Assembly (NCBI GenBank): GCA_964642165.1
Contig: CAZXOC010000361.1
Coordinates: forward strand, 1-6,507
Length of the DNA: 6,507 bases
From: CAYRVX01 sp964642165
GTDB lineage: Bacteria > Planctomycetota > Phycisphaerae > SM23-33
Reading direction: 5' to 3'
The notes under the pieces were generated by a model that was not told the origin of the DNA, did not search any database, and worked only from the letters and a program-made list of their open reading frames with translations. Positions 4,833 to 6,507 of this stretch are shown here, piece after piece. The position numbers and the translations under genes are program-made. The number at the start of each line of letters is the position of its first letter. Positions within the stretch are counted from its first letter, which is position 1.

Positions 4833-6425
4833 CTATTCGCGGTTCCCGGCCGTTTTCTTCCGCCGCTTCTTCCGCCGACCGCCGCGAGCGGGGGCGGCGG
4901 GTGCCGCCGGGACGTCCGGCGGGGTGTACGGCCCCGTGCCCTCGGCGCCCCAGGCCAGGTCGGCCCGGATGCGGGGCGCCCGCCCGTACGCATCGCCGTG
5001 GGCCTTGCAGTAGGCGACGACCTGGCGCGACAGCGTCCGGACGACCTCGCGGTAGTCCCCGTGGCGGAAGCAGTTGCGCAGCTCGTCGGGGTCGGTCTCC
5101 AGGTCGAAGAGCCACGGCTCGTCCCGGGGCGAGAGGACCAGCTTGTAGCGGCTGGTCACGGCGGCCAGCCAGTTGACGCTCTCGCCCTTGCCCGTCCCGC
5201 GCAGGAACACGATGTCCTTCCAGTCGGCCGGGGCCTTGCCCCCCGCCAGCAGCGCCGAGGCGTCGCGCCCCTCCACGCCCCCGGGCGCCTGGACGCCCAT
5301 CAGGGCCAGGATCGTCGGCAGGAAGTCCACGCAGCCGAGGGCCTGGCTGACCACCGTGCCCGGGTGGACCAGCCCCGGGGCGTACAGGACGAACGGGATC
5401 TTCGCCGAGGCCTCGTACGGCACGCCCTTGTTGTCCCGCCCGTGCTCGCCGCACAGGTCGCCGTGGTCGGCGGTGAACAGGACGATCGTCCGCTCCAGCA
5501 CGCCCGCCTTCCGCACGGCGGCGAGGATCTTCCCGACGTTGTCGTCGACGCACTTGACCATGCCGAAGTAGCTGGCGATCAGCCGCCCGCTGAACGTCCG
5601 CCGCTGCTTCTGCCCCCAGCTCGGAAGCCCCGCCTCGTCCTTGGACATCGTGTGCGGGGCGGTCAGCTTGGCCGGGTCGTACATCGTGTCGTACGGCGGG
5701 CGGACCGTGTTGGGCCCGTGCGGGTCGGGAATGCTCACCATGTAGCAGAACGGCCCGCCCTTGTGGGCCCGGATGAACTCCACCGTCCGGTCGGCCAGGA
5801 AGTCCGTCGTGAAGGACGTCGCATCCGCCCCGCCGACGTTGTAGCTGGGCCGCCCCCCCGCGCGGGCCTTGACGCGCGGCCCGCCGGAGGCGTCCTCGAG
5901 CTGCTTCCAGTGCCCGCGGTTGAACATGTAGCGGTTGTCCTCGAAGCCGAACTTGCGCTTCGGCCCCCACTGGGGCTTGCCCGTGCCGTCGAGGTGCCAC
6001 TTGCCCGCGTAGCCCGTGGCGTAGCCCTTTTGCCGCAGGGCCTCCGCGAAGGTCACCACGTCGTCGCTCATCGGGATGTTGTTGGTCGTCACCGGCGTGT
6101 TCTGCGGGTAGCGCCCCGAGACGAAGGCCGACCGCGACGGCGAGCAGACCGGCGTCGTCGCGTAGAACCGCGTGCACACCGCGCCGTTCTTCGCCAGCCA
6201 GTCGATGTGCGGCGTCTCGACGACCGTCGGGCCCCACATCAGGGCCTGGCGCTTCGGCATCAGCGCCCGGTAGCAGCCCAGCGTGCGGAAGTTGTGCTCA
6301 TCCGTGTGGATGATGAGCAGGTTCATCGGCGGCTTGGTGCCCGCCGCCAGCAGCCGCCGCCAGCCCAGCATCGCCGCCGCCGCGCCCGTCGTCCTCAGGA
6401 AGTCCCGTCTGCTCGTCGTGGCCAT
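4833..6425 (-). CDS. Tat-exported type I (formylglycine) sulfatase
   Basis: This 530-residue protein starts with a twin-arginine signal, SRRDFLRTTGAAAAML (5-20), so it is exported folded by Tat. The sulfatase signature is VCSPSRSAFVSGRYP (93-107); C94 of the C-x-P-S-R motif would be converted to the catalytic formylglycine. The second signature, GYATGYAGKWHLDG (134-147), carries K142 and H144. Metal-site candidates are D42/E43 (HTDEH) and D320/H321 (FTADHGD); IPDPHGP (232-238) is a further active-site block. The Asp-Glu and Asp-His pairs differ from the Asp-Asp and Asp-Asn of classical arylsulfatases. The C-terminal subdomain WLFDLETDPDELRN (438-451) is family-typical. After a Pro/Ala linker the protein ends in a basic RRKKRRKK tail (517-524). 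It hydrolyses sulfate esters, probably on a glycan, and needs a maturase encoded elsewhere. The start follows GAGGAA at 6431-6436. It converges on the glycosidase-like gene 58 bases away. Confidence 0.95.
   Translation of the reverse strand: MATTSRRDFLRTTGAAAAMLGWRRLLAAGTKPPMNLLIIHTDEHNFRTLGCYRALMPKRQALMWGPTVVETPHIDWLAKNGAVCTRFYATTPVCSPSRSAFVSGRYPQNTPVTTNNIPMSDDVVTFAEALRQKGYATGYAGKWHLDGTGKPQWGPKRKFGFEDNRYMFNRGHWKQLEDASGGPRVKARAGGRPSYNVGGADATSFTTDFLADRTVEFIRAHKGGPFCYMVSIPDPHGPNTVRPPYDTMYDPAKLTAPHTMSKDEAGLPSWGQKQRRTFSGRLIASYFGMVKCVDDNVGKILAAVRKAGVLERTIVLFTADHGDLCGEHGRDNKGVPYEASAKIPFVLYAPGLVHPGTVVSQALGCVDFLPTILALMGVQAPGGVEGRDASALLAGGKAPADWKDIVFLRGTGKGESVNWLAAVTSRYKLVLSPRDEPWLFDLETDPDELRNCFRHGDYREVVRTLSRQVVAYCKAHGDAYGRAPRIRADLAWGAEGTGPYTPPDVPAAPAAPARGGRRKKRRKKTAGNRE
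4854..4877 (-). repeat. 12-bp tandem repeat encoding the RRKK-RRKK tail of the sulfatase
   Basis: Read on the minus strand, CGGCGGAAGAAG is followed by CGGCGGAAGAAA, two copies differing at one base. They encode RRKKRRKK (residues 517-524) six residues before the end of the protein. The unit length keeps the frame, so the tail could have grown by one duplication. Confidence 0.85.
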
Positions 6426-6430
6426 CGCGG

Positions 6431-6436
6431 TTCCTC
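6431..6436 (-). promoter_or_regulatory. Ribosome binding site (GAGGAA) of the sulfatase gene
   Basis: On the minus strand GAGGAA lies five bases before the ATG at 6425-6423. It supports this start, which also places the twin-arginine motif at residues 6-7 as expected for a Tat signal. Confidence 0.7.
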
Positions 6437-6490
6437 ATCTGCTATCCGGCCGCCCGTCCCGAACGCTCCGTGCCGTCCCGCACCCCCCCC

Positions 6491-6496
6491 ATTATG
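6491..6496 (-). promoter_or_regulatory. Possible -10 element (CATAAT) of the sulfatase gene
   Basis: Read on the minus strand, CATAAT matches the -10 consensus at five of six positions and is the only AT-rich hexamer in the 82 bases upstream of the sulfatase. Transcription would start about 60 bases before the ATG, downstream of a run of eight G. The -35 position falls at or beyond the right edge of the window, so it cannot be confirmed. Confidence 0.35.
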
Positions 6497-6507
6497 CAAC
6501 CCCGCGC

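Noticed and set aside
4775..4833. Short hairpins between the convergent genes (GCCCC/GGGGC at 4791-4810 and GCGCC/GGCGC at 4817-4833), a possible bidirectional terminator
   Set aside because: Stems are only five bases, there is no T-tract on either strand, and such pairings are expected by chance at this GC content.
2180..4993. A 937-codon open frame on the minus strand, antisense to the glycosidase-like gene and the end of the PPIase gene
   Set aside because: It is rich in Arg, Gly, Pro and Ala with no recognisable motif and lies opposite clearly coding sequence; in such GC-rich DNA stop codons are rare in shadow frames.
4711..6237. A second long minus-strand open frame inside the sulfatase gene
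   Set aside because: It is another frame of the sulfatase, which itself has complete family motifs; the alternative translation is compositionally biased.

Overview
The window is a very GC-rich, densely coding bacterial segment with five genes: four rightward genes covering bases 1 to 4774, then one leftward gene converging on them. A Tat-exported formylglycine sulfatase next to a secreted six-hairpin glycosidase-like protein, in such GC-rich DNA, suggests a member of the Planctomycetota or a related polysaccharide-degrading lineage. This is an inference from gene content; there is no rRNA or taxonomic marker here.

Left part (1-1387): the 3' portion of an AAA/ABC-type ATPase gene, whose 5' end lies outside the window, followed after six bases by a DUF4276 (Toprim-like) gene. 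This tight ATPase-nuclease-like pair has the architecture of two-gene anti-phage modules (OLD-like, RloA/RloB or AbiL type, PARIS type). It is the best candidate for a little-described system here. The ATPase gene also uses AGG arginine codons far more than the GH-like gene, which fits acquisition by transfer.

Middle part (1388-2405): a short intergenic gap with a possible -10 element and a strong ribosome binding site, then a 299-residue parvulin-type peptidyl-prolyl isomerase (SurA/PpiC-like) with no signal peptide and an acidic, Pro/Ala/Glu-rich tail.

Right part (2406-6507): a 764-residue secreted (alpha/alpha)6-barrel protein of glycoside hydrolase type, convergent with a 530-residue Tat-dependent sulfatase. 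Together they could act outside the cytoplasm on a sulfated glycan, the sulfatase removing sulfate and the barrel protein cleaving glycosidic bonds. They are on opposite strands, so co-regulation is not shown. The sulfatase ends in an unusual duplicated basic octapeptide encoded by a 12-bp tandem repeat. No tRNA, rRNA, CRISPR array, insertion sequence or attachment site was seen, and no stretch over 300 bases lacks a gene.
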